DNA of 27,529 nt from Streptosporangiaceae bacterium (GTDB taxonomy: Bacteria > Actinomycetota > Actinomycetes > Streptosporangiales > Streptosporangiaceae). Below the pieces are notes generated by a model. That model was given only the letters and a program-made list of their open reading frames with translations. It was not told where the DNA came from and ran no database searches. Location of the stretch: positions 1-27,529 of the forward strand of contig JASHTQ010000742.1 of NCBI GenBank assembly GCA_030040475.1. Reading direction: 5' to 3'. A program made the translations under genes and the position numbers. Positions 1 through 7,430 of this stretch are shown here, one piece after another. How positions within the stretch are numbered: position 1 is the first letter of the stretch; each line of letters begins with the position of its first letter.

Positions 1-1
1 C

Positions 2-46
2 TCGCTCGACGCGCTGCAGCACCACCTCGACTCGCAGGCCGGCTGA
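2..46 (+). CDS. C-terminal end of an unidentified protein (partial)
   Basis: An open frame enters from the left edge and stops at TGA 44-46, giving the tail SLDALQHHLDSQAG. The helix-like tail resembles the C-terminus of SRPBCC/AHSA1-type proteins, which often sit beside DUF899 genes, and a DUF899 remnant follows at once. Fourteen residues are too few to assign a family, so this is only a suggestion. Confidence 0.35.
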   Translation, partial: SLDALQHHLDSQAG

Positions 47-78
47 GCCGGCCTGCCTACAGCAGAAAGGAAAGCACC

Positions 79-336
79 ATGGACAAGGCAAATACCCCGC
101 CGGTCGTCAGCCCGCAGGAGTGGGAGGCGGCGCGGCAGCGGCTGCTGGTCAGGGAAAAGGAGCTGACCCGCGCCAGGGATGCGCTGGCGGCCCAGCGCCG
201 ATGCGCAGGGCCGCCGGGCGCTGATCCGATCCCGGCGGCACAACCGCCCCCTGGGTCACTTGGCCGCCAAAGCCCATGCCCCGAAATGTCACAGGGCGCC
301 GCTACGGTGTATCCGCTCATGCACGGAATGCCATAG
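79..336 (+). pseudogene. Truncated DUF899 (thioredoxin-like) remnant
   Basis: The first 41 codons (79-201) encode the typical N-terminus of DUF899 proteins, including the segment EKELTRARDALAAQRR, and start at ATG behind a weak AAAGGA ribosome site. Intact members are around 220-250 aa and continue with a thioredoxin-like core. Here the similarity stops at about position 201, and the remaining 44 codons to the stop at 334-336 are Pro/Gly-rich and unrelated. No DUF899 core is visible in any frame up to position 620. The simplest reading is a 3' deletion leaving a relic. The stretch 202-344 otherwise holds nothing recognisable. Confidence 0.6.
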
Positions 337-340
337 GAGG
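335..340 (+). promoter_or_regulatory. Shine-Dalgarno AGGAGG that decides a CTG start
   Basis: This perfect AGGAGG sits 4 nt before CTG 345 and has no ATG, GTG or TTG in frame within normal distance. It therefore argues for a CTG (or less likely ATT) start of the small CxxC protein. Confidence 0.6.
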
Positions 341-344
341 CGTC

Positions 345-572
345 CTGACCATTGATTGCCGTCGCTGCGAGATGCGCGGTATCGGCTGCGGCGATTGTGC
401 CATTGCTTCCATCGAAACACGAAACGTGACCGGCCGCCTTCCGGCGGCCGAGGCTCGGGCGCTCCGCGTTCTCGCCGATACAGGCCTGGTGCCTCCGCTG
501 CGTTTTACGATTACGGACACACAGGCCCAGACCTGGGCTTCTATGCCTTTTCCGGACACCAAGGCGTCGTGA
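345..572 (+). CDS. Small CxxC-CxxC zinc-knuckle-like actinobacterial protein
   Basis: This 75-aa frame contains IDCRRC followed by GIGCGDC, two CxxC pairs about seven residues apart, and then AEARALRVLADTGLVPPLRF. I recognise this layout (two CxxC pairs, then an LxxLAxxGLVPPLR segment) from short conserved actinobacterial proteins of unknown function, some encoded near NlpC/P60 genes. The pairs could bind zinc; that is inference. A perfect AGGAGG lies at 335-340, but the frame has no ATG, GTG or TTG near it. The nearest possible starts are CTG at 345 (4 nt spacing) and ATT at 351 (10 nt). CTG gives the expected N-terminus (M)TIDCRRC. An in-frame ATG at 276 would add 23 unrelated residues overlapping the DUF899 relic. 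Confidence 0.65.
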   Translation: MTIDCRRCEMRGIGCGDCAIASIETRNVTGRLPAAEARALRVLADTGLVPPLRFTITDTQAQTWASMPFPDTKAS

Positions 573-646
573 TAATAGCGCTCTGGCACCCTTCCCGCAG
601 CAGAATCGTGACATCGTAATCCAGGAGTTGGAATTGCGGGAATCGG

Positions 647-675
647 TTGAATCGTCCTTATGCCTTCACTACGCT
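647..675 (+). promoter_or_regulatory. Sigma-70-like promoter of the NlpC/P60 gene
   Basis: A -35 TTGAAT (647-652) and a -10 TACGCT (670-675) are separated by 17 nt. Transcription would begin near 682, leaving a leader of about 80 nt before GTG 766. A more upstream TTG at 628 lies before this promoter and so is not the likely start. The rest of 573-765 holds nothing else recognisable, and I found no c-di-AMP (ydaO) riboswitch core. Confidence 0.5.
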
Positions 676-765
676 TGCCCGAAGGTTGGCCAGCCGGTAA
701 ACGAGCCACGGACCTGGGTGAACACGTTCGGGATCCGCGTGGATGACGAGGAGTGTGGTACGTAC

Positions 766-1800
766 GTGGGTACGCGGCTGGGGGGCACCAAGTCCCTGAT
801 CCGCCGCGCTATCGCGATCGCGACCGCGCTAGTGGCGGCGGCGGGACTGGCCGTTTTCGCCGCCCGTGCCGGCGCCTCTCCCCAGCCGACCGTGGCCCAG
901 GTCCAGGCGCGGATCAACCAGCTCACCTCGCAGTTCGACCACGTCACAGAGCAATTCGACCAGGCCAGTCAGCAGCTGTCCGCCGCCAAGGCGAGGCTGT
1001 CCCAGGTACGCGTGGAGGCCTCCCACGCCAACGCCCAGTTCCGCGCCACGCAGACGATCGTCGCGCAGACGGCGGCGGCCGCCTTCGAGGACACCGGGGC
1101 GACTTCCGTCGCCGGCATTCTCACCTCCGGCGATCCCAGTGCCATCCTGCAGCAGGGAGCGCTCCTGCTGGAGCTTTCTGACAGCAGGAACGCCGAGACG
1201 CAGCAGCTTCTCACCGACGCCAGCCAGCTGTCCGCCATCGAGCAGACGATGGAGCGGACCGAGTACGGGATCTCTCAGCTCAGGTCCCAGCTCGCCGCGC
1301 ACAAGAAGTCGCTGGGCGACCTCATCGCCACCGAGCAGGCCACGCTGGACAGCCTGACGGTGCCGGAGCAGCAGACGGTGAAGAACAACTCGATCGGCGC
1401 GAACGGCAGCACCACGGTGACCTACAGCGGGCCGACCACGACCGAGGCGGACAAGGCCGTCGCCTTCGCCTACGCGCAGCTCGGCTGCCCTTACGTGTAC
1501 GGCGGCACCGGGCCCTGCCATCTGGGCTTCGACTGCTCCGGGCTGGCCCAGGCCGCCTGGGCGGCCGCGGGCGTGGCCATCCCGCGCGACAGCTACGAGC
1601 AGTGGGCCGAGCTGCCGCACGTCGACGTGTCCGCGATCGAACCCGGTGACCTGCTGATCTATAACGCAGAGGGCCACGTGGCCATCTACGTCGGCGGCGG
1701 CTACATCATCGACGCCCCGCAGACAGGGATGGACGTGGAGCGGATCCCGATGAGCACTCCGTGGTACGCCGACAACCTCGACGGCGTGGTCCGTCCGTAG
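766..1800 (+). CDS. Secreted NlpC/P60 peptidoglycan endopeptidase with coiled coil
   Basis: The 344-aa product resembles RipA/Rv2190c-type D,L-endopeptidases that cut peptidoglycan stem peptides outside the cell. A signal peptide (about residues 10-38, IRR followed by a hydrophobic stretch ending in ARAGAS) is followed by a Gln/Ala-rich coiled coil (about 45-195), a short linker and the NlpC/P60 domain (about 225-344). The catalytic Cys is in FDCSG (residue 257) and the His in EGHVAIYVG (residue 304). The position that is often His or Asn in the following IxAP segment is Asp here (IDAPQT). Two extra Cys (GCPYVYGGTGPC) flank the active site and may form a disulfide. GTG 766 gives the best signal peptide, with GAGGAG 12 nt upstream; GTG 739 is an alternative. 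A membrane protein and pimB' follow on the same strand. Confidence 0.85.
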   Translation: MGTRLGGTKSLIRRAIAIATALVAAAGLAVFAARAGASPQPTVAQVQARINQLTSQFDHVTEQFDQASQQLSAAKARLSQVRVEASHANAQFRATQTIVAQTAAAAFEDTGATSVAGILTSGDPSAILQQGALLLELSDSRNAETQQLLTDASQLSAIEQTMERTEYGISQLRSQLAAHKKSLGDLIATEQATLDSLTVPEQQTVKNNSIGANGSTTVTYSGPTTTEADKAVAFAYAQLGCPYVYGGTGPCHLGFDCSGLAQAAWAAAGVAIPRDSYEQWAELPHVDVSAIEPGDLLIYNAEGHVAIYVGGGYIIDAPQTGMDVERIPMSTPWYADNLDGVVRP

Positions 1801-1814
1801 CTAGCCTTGGTCGC

Positions 1815-2489
1815 GTGGACGATGGCGCGGGGCCAGAACCCGGCGGGTCGCGCCAGCTGCCCGGGAGGCTGCGCCAGGTCGCGATCATCGTGGTCTTCGA
1901 CTTGGGCGGCCCGCTTCTGGTCTACGGCCTGCTCAGCTCCGCCGGGATGAGCGCGGTGAGCGCGCTCGTGATCAGCGGCATCCTCCCGGCCCTCGGCATC
2001 GGAATCGGCGCCCTGGTGGACCGGCGGCCGGACGTGATCGGCGTGATGGTCCTTGGCGGCATCGCGGTGGGAACCATTCTCGGGCTCACCACCCACAGCG
2101 CCAGGCTGTTCCTGCTCGAAGGATCGGTGCCGTCCTTCGTGTTCGCACTGGCCTGCCTGTTCTCGGTGCGGCTGCGCCAGCCGCTGATCTACCGGCTGGC
2201 GCTCGAGCTCCTCGGCCCCGATACCAGGAAGGGCCGTGACGTGACGGGCGCGTGGCGGTATCCAGGGTTCCGGCGGGCGTTCCGGGTCATCACCGTCGCC
2301 TGGGGCGTCGGCTATCTCATCGAGGCCGGGCTGCGGATGGTGATCGTGGCGACGACCTCGACCGGGATCGCCCTGGTCTGCTCCAAGACGGTGCCGTACG
2401 TCTTCGCCGTGACGCTGTCTGCCTGGACGCTCGGCTACGGGGAGCACGAGAAGAGGAAGGCCCAACGCACCGCCCAGCCCAGCGGCTGA
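1815..2489 (+). CDS. VC0807-like multi-pass integral membrane protein
   Basis: The 224-aa product has about six hydrophobic segments, beginning at VAIIVVFDLGGPLLVYGLL, and a charged C-terminal tail (HEKRKAQ). The pattern, with a DRRPDVIGVMVLGGIAVG segment in the middle, is that of actinobacterial VC0807-family membrane proteins, whose function is unknown. GTG 1815 is chosen because TAGCCT (1802-1807) lies 7 nt before it, the arrangement seen at many starts in this window, and there is no Shine-Dalgarno site. A longer reading from ATG 1761 would overlap the NlpC/P60 gene by 40 nt. The gene sits between the wall hydrolase and pimB' on the same strand, which suggests an envelope role without showing one. 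Confidence 0.7.
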   Translation: MDDGAGPEPGGSRQLPGRLRQVAIIVVFDLGGPLLVYGLLSSAGMSAVSALVISGILPALGIGIGALVDRRPDVIGVMVLGGIAVGTILGLTTHSARLFLLEGSVPSFVFALACLFSVRLRQPLIYRLALELLGPDTRKGRDVTGAWRYPGFRRAFRVITVAWGVGYLIEAGLRMVIVATTSTGIALVCSKTVPYVFAVTLSAWTLGYGEHEKRKAQRTAQPSG

Positions 2490-2521
2490 GGAAGCCGTCG
2501 CGGCCGCTATAAACTCGTCCG

Positions 2522-3646
2522 GTGCCCCGCACGCTGATCGTCACCAACGATTTCCCGCCCCGCCGGGGCGGCATCCAGTCGTTCGTGCACGGGCTGGCCA
2601 CCCGGCTGCCGCAAGGCACGGTCACCGTCTACGCGCCGGCCTGGCAGGGCGCTGCCGCCTTCGACGCCGAGCAGCCTTTCCCCGTGATCCGCCACCCGAC
2701 TTCGCTGATGCTGCCGGTACCCGCGGTGGCCAGGCGGGCCGCTGCCATTGCCCGCGAGCATGGCTGCGAGTCGGTGCTCTTCGGCGCCGCGGCGCCGCTC
2801 GGCCTGATCACCCCGGTGCTGCGCAGGGCGGGCGTGCGCCGAGCGGTCGCGATCACCCACGGCCACGAGGCGGGCTGGGCGGCCCTGCCCGGTGCCCGCG
2901 CGCTGCTCCGCAGGATCGGCGACGAGGTCGACGCGGTGACCTACCTGGGCGAGTACTTCAGGGTCCGGCTCTCCCGCGTGCTGTCGCCTGCGGCGGCTAA
3001 GCGCATGGTCCGGCTGGCGCCAGGTGTCGACATGTCGTTCTTCCGTCCCGGTTCCGGCGGCCGCGAGGTGCGCGAACTGCTCGGCCTCAACGCAGATCGG
3101 CCGATCGTGACGTGCGTATCGAGGATGGTCCCGCGCAAGGGCCAGGACACCCTGATCACGGCCTGGCCCAGGGTGCGCGCGGAGGTCCAGGGAGCGGTCC
3201 TGCTTCTGGTCGGCGACGGCCCCTACGCCCCGGCCCTCAAGCGCCAGGCGCACCGGCTTGGCGTCAGCGGCGACGTCGTCTTCACCGGTCCGGTGCCGTG
3301 GTCCGAGCTCCCCGGCTACTACGACGCGGCCAACGTGTTCGCCATGCCGTGCCGGACGAGGCGCGCCGGGCTCGACGTCGAGGGCCTCGGCATGGTCTAC
3401 CTCGAGGCATCGGCCACCGGCCTGCCGGTGATCGGCGGCGACTCCGGCGGAGCCCCGGACGCCATCCTCGACGGCGAGTCCGGGTACGTCGTCCGCGGCG
3501 CCGTCGGCCTAGCCGCGCGCGTCGCGGAGCTACTAAACGATCCCGCCAGGGCTCGGGCCATGGGGGAGAAGGGGCTGGCCTGGGTGGACCGCGAATGGCG
3601 CTGGGACCTCGCCGCAGCCCGCCTGACCTCGCTGCTGCAGCCCTGA
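2522..3646 (+). CDS. pimB: GT4 mannosyltransferase, PimB'-like
   Basis: The 374-aa product matches the GT-B fold, family GT4 enzyme PimB' (Rv2188c type), which transfers mannose from GDP-mannose to phosphatidylinositol monomannoside on the inner face of the membrane. Visible signatures are the N-terminal RRGGIQSF loop (residues 14-21), THGHE (112-116), the donor-phosphate-binding pair in SRMVPRKGQ (R201, K206) and the E-x7-E motif from E287 to E295 (VEGLGMVYLEAS). The length is normal for the family. GTG 2522 follows TAAACT (2510-2515) by 6 nt with no Shine-Dalgarno, so a leaderless transcript is likely. Its position near the NlpC/P60 gene and fadD15 matches the mycobacterial order. Acceptor specificity cannot be read from sequence alone. 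Confidence 0.88.
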   Translation: MPRTLIVTNDFPPRRGGIQSFVHGLATRLPQGTVTVYAPAWQGAAAFDAEQPFPVIRHPTSLMLPVPAVARRAAAIAREHGCESVLFGAAAPLGLITPVLRRAGVRRAVAITHGHEAGWAALPGARALLRRIGDEVDAVTYLGEYFRVRLSRVLSPAAAKRMVRLAPGVDMSFFRPGSGGREVRELLGLNADRPIVTCVSRMVPRKGQDTLITAWPRVRAEVQGAVLLLVGDGPYAPALKRQAHRLGVSGDVVFTGPVPWSELPGYYDAANVFAMPCRTRRAGLDVEGLGMVYLEASATGLPVIGGDSGGAPDAILDGESGYVVRGAVGLAARVAELLNDPARARAMGEKGLAWVDREWRWDLAAARLTSLLQP

Positions 3647-3782
3647 CCTAAGACATACGCCGGCCATCTAAGGCCCCCATGAGCAGCGAGAATAGGAATT
3701 TCCTCCGATGCGGGCCTGCGGGCCTTACGGCGAGACTCGATGGTGGAGGCCGAATCGGTCGGCCGGAGCATCGAGGGAAACG

Positions 3783-3932
3783 ATGAACACGAACATGAGT
3801 CAGAGCCTCGTCCTCGACCACATCAGGGAAGCGCGCCAGCAGGCGGCGGCGGCCCGGCGGGTCGGCCAGGCACGGCACGACAGGCGCAGGGCCGGGCGTC
3901 GGATCGGACACCGGCTGGCCAGGGAGGTGTAA
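3783..3932 (+). CDS. Very small basic protein, first gene of a two-gene unit
   Basis: This 49-aa frame, starting MNTNMSQSLVLDHI, is mostly one predicted helix rich in Arg, Ala and Gln. ATG 3783 follows a GAGGGAAAC ribosome site. The stop lies 3 nt before the next ATG (3936), and the GGGAGG of the second gene lies inside this one, which indicates translational coupling. I do not recognise a function. The basic C-terminal half (RHDRRRAGRRIGHR) could bind nucleic acid or anionic lipid, but nothing proves this. In 3650-3782 upstream I see an 8-bp direct repeat (TGCGGGCC twice, about 3709-3724) and no convincing promoter. Confidence 0.6.
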   Translation: MNTNMSQSLVLDHIREARQQAAAARRVGQARHDRRRAGRRIGHRLAREV

Positions 3933-3935
3933 CAG

Positions 3936-4163
3936 ATGACCCGGCGAACCGCTGCCCGGATCACGAGGCGCGTGGCGGACGTCATCGCCGAATGCCGTTA
4001 CGCCCAGCGCCGGATGATGATCCTCAACTCCACGCCCGACAGGTACCTGGCCGACCCGAACCAGGCGCCCGACACCTACGCCGAGTTCCTGTTCCGGACC
4101 TCGTCGCCGCTGCCGCACGAGCCTGCCGCCACCGGACGCGCCCGCGGCCGCGCCATAGGCTAG
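3936..4163 (+). CDS. Small conserved actinobacterial protein, second gene of the unit
   Basis: The 75-aa product begins MTRRTAARITRRVADVIAEC and contains CRYAQRRMMILNSTPDRYL followed by PDTYAEFLFRTS. I associate the RxxPDRYLxxPxxxPDTYAEFLxRTSGPLxxEP pattern with uncharacterised small proteins of Streptosporangiales-like genomes. The strong GGGAGG sits about 9 nt before ATG 3936, and only 3 nt separate it from the preceding stop. It ends 7 nt before the convergent fadD15 stop. There is no membrane segment and only one Cys. The function is unknown. Confidence 0.65.
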   Translation: MTRRTAARITRRVADVIAECRYAQRRMMILNSTPDRYLADPNQAPDTYAEFLFRTSSPLPHEPAATGRARGRAIG

Positions 4164-4170
4164 GCCGGGC

Positions 4171-5988
4171 TCACGCGTAGAGCGCCTCGATTTCGCCGGC
4201 GAAGTCCTTGGCCAGCACGCTCCTGCGGATGCCGAGCTTCGCGCTGAGCTGGCCGTTCTCCTGCGTGAAATCCACGTCAAGGATCCGGAACTTCCTGATC
4301 GACTCGGCCCGGGACACCGCCTTGTTCGCGTCGTCGACGGCGGCCTGCACAGAAGCCACGATGTCCGGGTTATCCCGCAGCGCCGCGACCGGCGTGTCGT
4401 CGGGCAGGCCGTGCCGCTTCTTCCACGGTCCCAGCATCTCGGTGTCCAGGGTAATCAGCGCCGCGATATAGGGCTTGCCGTCCCCGACCACCATGGCCTG
4501 GCTGATCAGCGCGTGGCCGCGGAGCCTGTCCTCGAGCACGGCGGGCGCGACGTTCTTGCCGCCGGAGGTGACGATGAGCTCCTTCTTCCGCCCGGTGATG
4601 GTCAGGAATCCCTCGTCGTCGAGCTCGCCGATGTCGCCGGTACGGAACCAGCCGTCCTCGGCGAAGGTCTCCTTGGTAGCCGCCTCGTTCTGCCAGTAGC
4701 CGGGGAAGACGGTGGGCCCACCGATCAGCACCTCGCCGTCGTCGCCGATCTTGATCGCGGCGCCTGGCAGCGGCTGCCCGACGGTGCCGATCTTGTTGCG
4801 ATCCGGCCGGTTGACCGTCGCCGCCGCGGTCGTCTCGGTCAGGCCGTACCCCTGCAGGACGACGACGCCGGTGCCGCGGAAGAAGTGGCAGAGCCGGTCG
4901 CTGAGCGCGGCGCCGCCGGAGATGGCGTACCGCACCCGGCCGCCGAGCGCCGCCCGCATCTTGCTGTAGACCAGCCGGTCGAACAGCGCGTGCTCGGCCC
5001 GCAGCCGCAACCCTGGGCGACCGGGCGCATCGAACGCCATGCTGTAGTCCACGGCAGTGCGTGCCGCCCGGCCGAAGATGGCCCCTCTGCCCTCGCTTGT
5101 GGCCCTCTCCTCGGCGCTGTTGTACACCTTCTCGAACACCCGCGGCACCGCGAGGATGAACGTGGGCCGGAACGAGCCGAGCGAGGGCAGCAGCGCCGAT
5201 ATGTCGCCGCAGTGCCCGAGCACCACCCCGCCCTCCATGCAGCCCACCTGGATGATCCTGGCGAAGACGTGCGCGAGCGGCAGGAACAGCAGCGTGCTGG
5301 GGTCCGCGCCCCCGACCACGCCGGTGAGCGGCCCGAGGAACGCGTTGCGCACGCAGGACAGCAGGTTCTCGTGGGTCAGCTCGCAGCCCTTGGGCCGCCC
5401 GGTGGTCCCGGAGGTATAGATGACGGTGGCCAGGTCGGATTTCCTCGCCATCGCCGCCCGCTCGGTGATGACCTCGTCGCCGACCGCCGCACCCGCGCCC
5501 ACCAGCCAGCGCAGCGACGCCTCCGCATCGGCGGGCGCGTCGATCCGCCACACCTGCGCCAGCGCGGGCACCCGGTCCCGGAACCCGTCGATCACCTGCC
5601 CGAAGGCGGCCGTCTCGACAAAGCATGCGCGCGCGCCTGAGTTGCTGAGGATCCACTCGGCCTGCTCGGCCGAGGACGTCTCGTAAACCGGCACGGTCAC
5701 CGCGCCAGCGGCCCAGATGGCGTAGTCGAGCAGCGTCCACTCATAACGGCTGTGCGACATCAACGCGACCCGGTCGCCGGCCTCGATCCCCGCCGCAACC
5801 AGGCCCTTGGCCGCCGCGACGACCTCGTCCTTGAACCCGCCCGCGGTGACGTCCTGCCATGCCCCGGCGGCGTCCTGGCGGCGCAGCACCACGGCCTGCG
5901 GCTGCTCGGCGGCCCGGCGGAAGATGACCCCGGCCAGATTCGCGTTCGCCGGGATCTCGGTCAGCGCCGGGATGCTGAATTCGCGCAC
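4171..5988 (-). CDS. fadD15: Long-chain fatty-acid-CoA ligase (FadD15-like)
   Basis: The 605-aa adenylate-forming enzyme would activate fatty acids with ATP to acyl-AMP and then acyl-CoA, releasing pyrophosphate. Motifs are the P-loop VIYTSGTTGRPKG (189-201), GYGLTET (380-386), the WFRTGD motif ending at 452 and ITGRKKELIVTSGGKNV (464-480). Length and internal features are those of bacterial long-chain (FadD15/FAA1-like) ligases, without a signal or membrane anchor. GTG 5988 has AGGAG 5 nt upstream, and a recognisable promoter lies behind it. The gene is convergent with the small two-gene unit and divergent from the metallophosphoesterase. Chain-length preference cannot be judged. Confidence 0.88.
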   Translation of the reverse strand: MREFSIPALTEIPANANLAGVIFRRAAEQPQAVVLRRQDAAGAWQDVTAGGFKDEVVAAAKGLVAAGIEAGDRVALMSHSRYEWTLLDYAIWAAGAVTVPVYETSSAEQAEWILSNSGARACFVETAAFGQVIDGFRDRVPALAQVWRIDAPADAEASLRWLVGAGAAVGDEVITERAAMARKSDLATVIYTSGTTGRPKGCELTHENLLSCVRNAFLGPLTGVVGGADPSTLLFLPLAHVFARIIQVGCMEGGVVLGHCGDISALLPSLGSFRPTFILAVPRVFEKVYNSAEERATSEGRGAIFGRAARTAVDYSMAFDAPGRPGLRLRAEHALFDRLVYSKMRAALGGRVRYAISGGAALSDRLCHFFRGTGVVVLQGYGLTETTAAATVNRPDRNKIGTVGQPLPGAAIKIGDDGEVLIGGPTVFPGYWQNEAATKETFAEDGWFRTGDIGELDDEGFLTITGRKKELIVTSGGKNVAPAVLEDRLRGHALISQAMVVGDGKPYIAALITLDTEMLGPWKKRHGLPDDTPVAALRDNPDIVASVQAAVDDANKAVSRAESIRKFRILDVDFTQENGQLSAKLGIRRSVLAKDFAGEIEALYA

Positions 5989-6018
5989 AGCAACTCCTGG
6001 AAGATAGCCCTCATTGGC

Positions 6019-6048
6019 AGTACAAGCTTAGAGCGCCTGGCCCGTCAA
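6019..6048 (-). promoter_or_regulatory. Promoter of the fadD15-like gene
   Basis: On the minus strand a -35 TTGACG (6048-6043) and a -10 TGTACT (6024-6019) are 18 nt apart. Transcription would start near 6012, just upstream of the AGGAG at 5998-5994. This gives a short conventional leader, unlike the leaderless arrangement of the divergent neighbour. Confidence 0.55.
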
Positions 6049-6068
6049 TCCACGCGGGTAATAGCCGG

Positions 6069-6099
6069 TTGGCCAGCGCAATCCCGGCCGGCCTACGGT
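6069..6099 (+). promoter_or_regulatory. Promoter of the metallophosphoesterase gene, leaderless type
   Basis: TTGGCC (6069-6074) and TACGGT (6094-6099) are separated by 19 nt, and ATG 6106 begins 6 nt after the -10 box. The expected start site coincides with the start codon and no Shine-Dalgarno is present. Confidence 0.5.
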
Positions 6100-6105
6100 G
6101 GTGGC

Positions 6106-6873
6106 ATGCGAGTTCACGTGGTGAGCGACGTGCACGGCCGGACGGACGCGCTCGCGGTCGCGGGGCGCGGCGCGGACGCCCTGATCTGCCTGGGCGACCT
6201 GCTGCTGTTCCTCGACTACGCCGACTACGGGCAGGGCATCTTCGCGGACCTGTTCGGCGAGCAGGCCACGCGCAGCTACGTCGAACTCCGCACGGCGAAA
6301 CGGTTCGACGAGGCCAGGGCACTGTCGGCGCGCCTGTTCGCCGAGAAGTCGGCCAACGGCGGCAACCTGTTCGAGGCGGCGATCACGCGGCAGTACGCGG
6401 CGCTGTTCGACGCCATTCCCGAACCCGCCTACCTGACCTACGGCAACGTCGACGTGCCAAGGATGTGGGCCAGCCACGTCAAGCCGGGGCACCACGTCCT
6501 CGACGGCGGCACGGTCGAGCTGGACGGATGGACGTTCGGCTTCGTCGGCGGCGGGCTGAGATCGGTCTACCGGACGCCGAACGAGATGAGCGAGGAGGAG
6601 TTCTCGGCCAAGCTGGCGGCGGTCGGCGCCGTGGACGTCCTGTGCACGCACATCCCGCCCGCGGTCCCCGAGCTCCTCTACGACACCGTGGCCCGGCGCA
6701 TGGAAAAGGGCAGCGTGGCGCTGATCGAGGCGATTAAGGCGACCCGGCCGAGGTACGCGCTCTTCGGGCACGTGCATCAGCCGCTGGCCCGCAGGACGCG
6801 GATCGGCGTCACCGAGTGCCTGAACGTCGGGCATTTCCGCGCCACCGGCGTGCCTTATGTCCTGCAGTGGTAG
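6106..6873 (+). CDS. Calcineurin-like metallophosphoesterase
   Basis: The 255-aa product carries the complete dinuclear-metal signature of the family: DVH (D8, H10), GD (D31), GNVD (N114), THIPP (H182) and GHVH (221-224). Such enzymes hydrolyse phosphomono- or phosphodiesters, and the substrate is not predictable from sequence. There is no signal peptide, so it is cytosolic. The insert around residues 55-95 (LRTAKRFDEARALSARLFAE) is longer than in minimal YfcE-type enzymes. ATG 6106 is chosen because the upstream in-frame region overlaps fadD15 and a promoter ends 6 nt before it. The gene is divergent from fadD15. Confidence 0.85.
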   Translation: MRVHVVSDVHGRTDALAVAGRGADALICLGDLLLFLDYADYGQGIFADLFGEQATRSYVELRTAKRFDEARALSARLFAEKSANGGNLFEAAITRQYAALFDAIPEPAYLTYGNVDVPRMWASHVKPGHHVLDGGTVELDGWTFGFVGGGLRSVYRTPNEMSEEEFSAKLAAVGAVDVLCTHIPPAVPELLYDTVARRMEKGSVALIEAIKATRPRYALFGHVHQPLARRTRIGVTECLNVGHFRATGVPYVLQW

Positions 6874-6899
6874 CGGTACGATCGAGGTAGGAGGCGCAG

Positions 6900-7430
6900 G
6901 TGTCGGAATCTCATGGCGACAGCCCGTCAGGCGGCGGGGGCCAAACTCCAAGCTCGGGTCGGCCGGAGAATGGCGGATCGCCGCGAAGCGGTGGGCAGCC
7001 GCGTGCCAACGGTCAGTCCGGCCGCACCGGCCAGTCCGCCCGGCCCAGCGACCCCGTCGCCGATTTCCAGCGCTGGCTGATGAAGGCCGGCGCCCGAAGC
7101 ATGGCCAACCAGGTCGCCGACCAGGTCAAGCGGACGCTCGGCCAGGACAGGAAGCCCAGCGCCGACGTGTGGGACACGGCCACGAACGAGCCGCCGCCTA
7201 ACGAGCCGCCGGAATGCCAGTGGTGCCCCGTCTGCCAGGCCGCCCGCCGCGCGCGCGAGTCCGGCCCAGGCCTCAGCGCCCGCATCGCCGATGCGGGCGG
7301 CATCCTGGCGGGCCTGGTCCAGGACGCCTTCACCGCCTTCGAGCAGGCCGTGAAAACTCAAGATCAAACCCATTCTTCCGAACGAACGGTGGTACCACCT
7401 CCGCCTCCGCCCTCGCCCAGCGAGCGATGA
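6900..7430 (+). CDS. Hypothetical protein with CxxCPVC motif, coupled to glucokinase
   Basis: The 176-aa product has a disordered Gly/Ser/Pro-rich first third, a helical segment (ADFQRWLMKAGARSM), a cysteine cluster CQWCPVCQAARR near residue 108 and a second helix (GGILAGLVQDAFTAFEQAV) before a Pro/Ser tail. Short actinobacterial proteins with a C-x-x-CPVC core followed by one amphipathic helix are encoded next to ROK glucokinases in other genomes (recalled, not checked), and their role is unknown. AGGAGG at 6889-6894 lies 5 nt before GTG 6900. Its stop overlaps the glucokinase start (ATGA, 7427-7430), so the two are translationally coupled. The Cys cluster could bind metal. Confidence 0.75.
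   Translation: MSESHGDSPSGGGGQTPSSGRPENGGSPRSGGQPRANGQSGRTGQSARPSDPVADFQRWLMKAGARSMANQVADQVKRTLGQDRKPSADVWDTATNEPPPNEPPECQWCPVCQAARRARESGPGLSARIADAGGILAGLVQDAFTAFEQAVKTQDQTHSSERTVVPPPPPPSPSER

Noticed and set aside
573..765. Possible c-di-AMP (ydaO) riboswitch ahead of the NlpC/P60 gene
   Set aside because: Actinobacterial wall-hydrolase genes are often controlled this way, but none of the conserved ydaO core segments is visible here. The predicted leader of about 80 nt is also too short.
628..765. Longer NlpC/P60 start at TTG 628
   Set aside because: It would add 46 residues without family similarity ahead of the signal peptide, and it lies upstream of a good promoter at 647-675.
829..1677. 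282-codon minus-strand frame opposite the NlpC/P60 gene
   Set aside because: It is low-complexity Gly/Arg/Leu/Val sequence typical of antisense high-GC frames; the opposite strand carries catalytic motifs.
4411..5640. 409-codon plus-strand frame opposite fadD15
   Set aside because: It is a mirror of a well-supported adenylating enzyme, is full of Arg, Pro and His, and has no recognisable domain.
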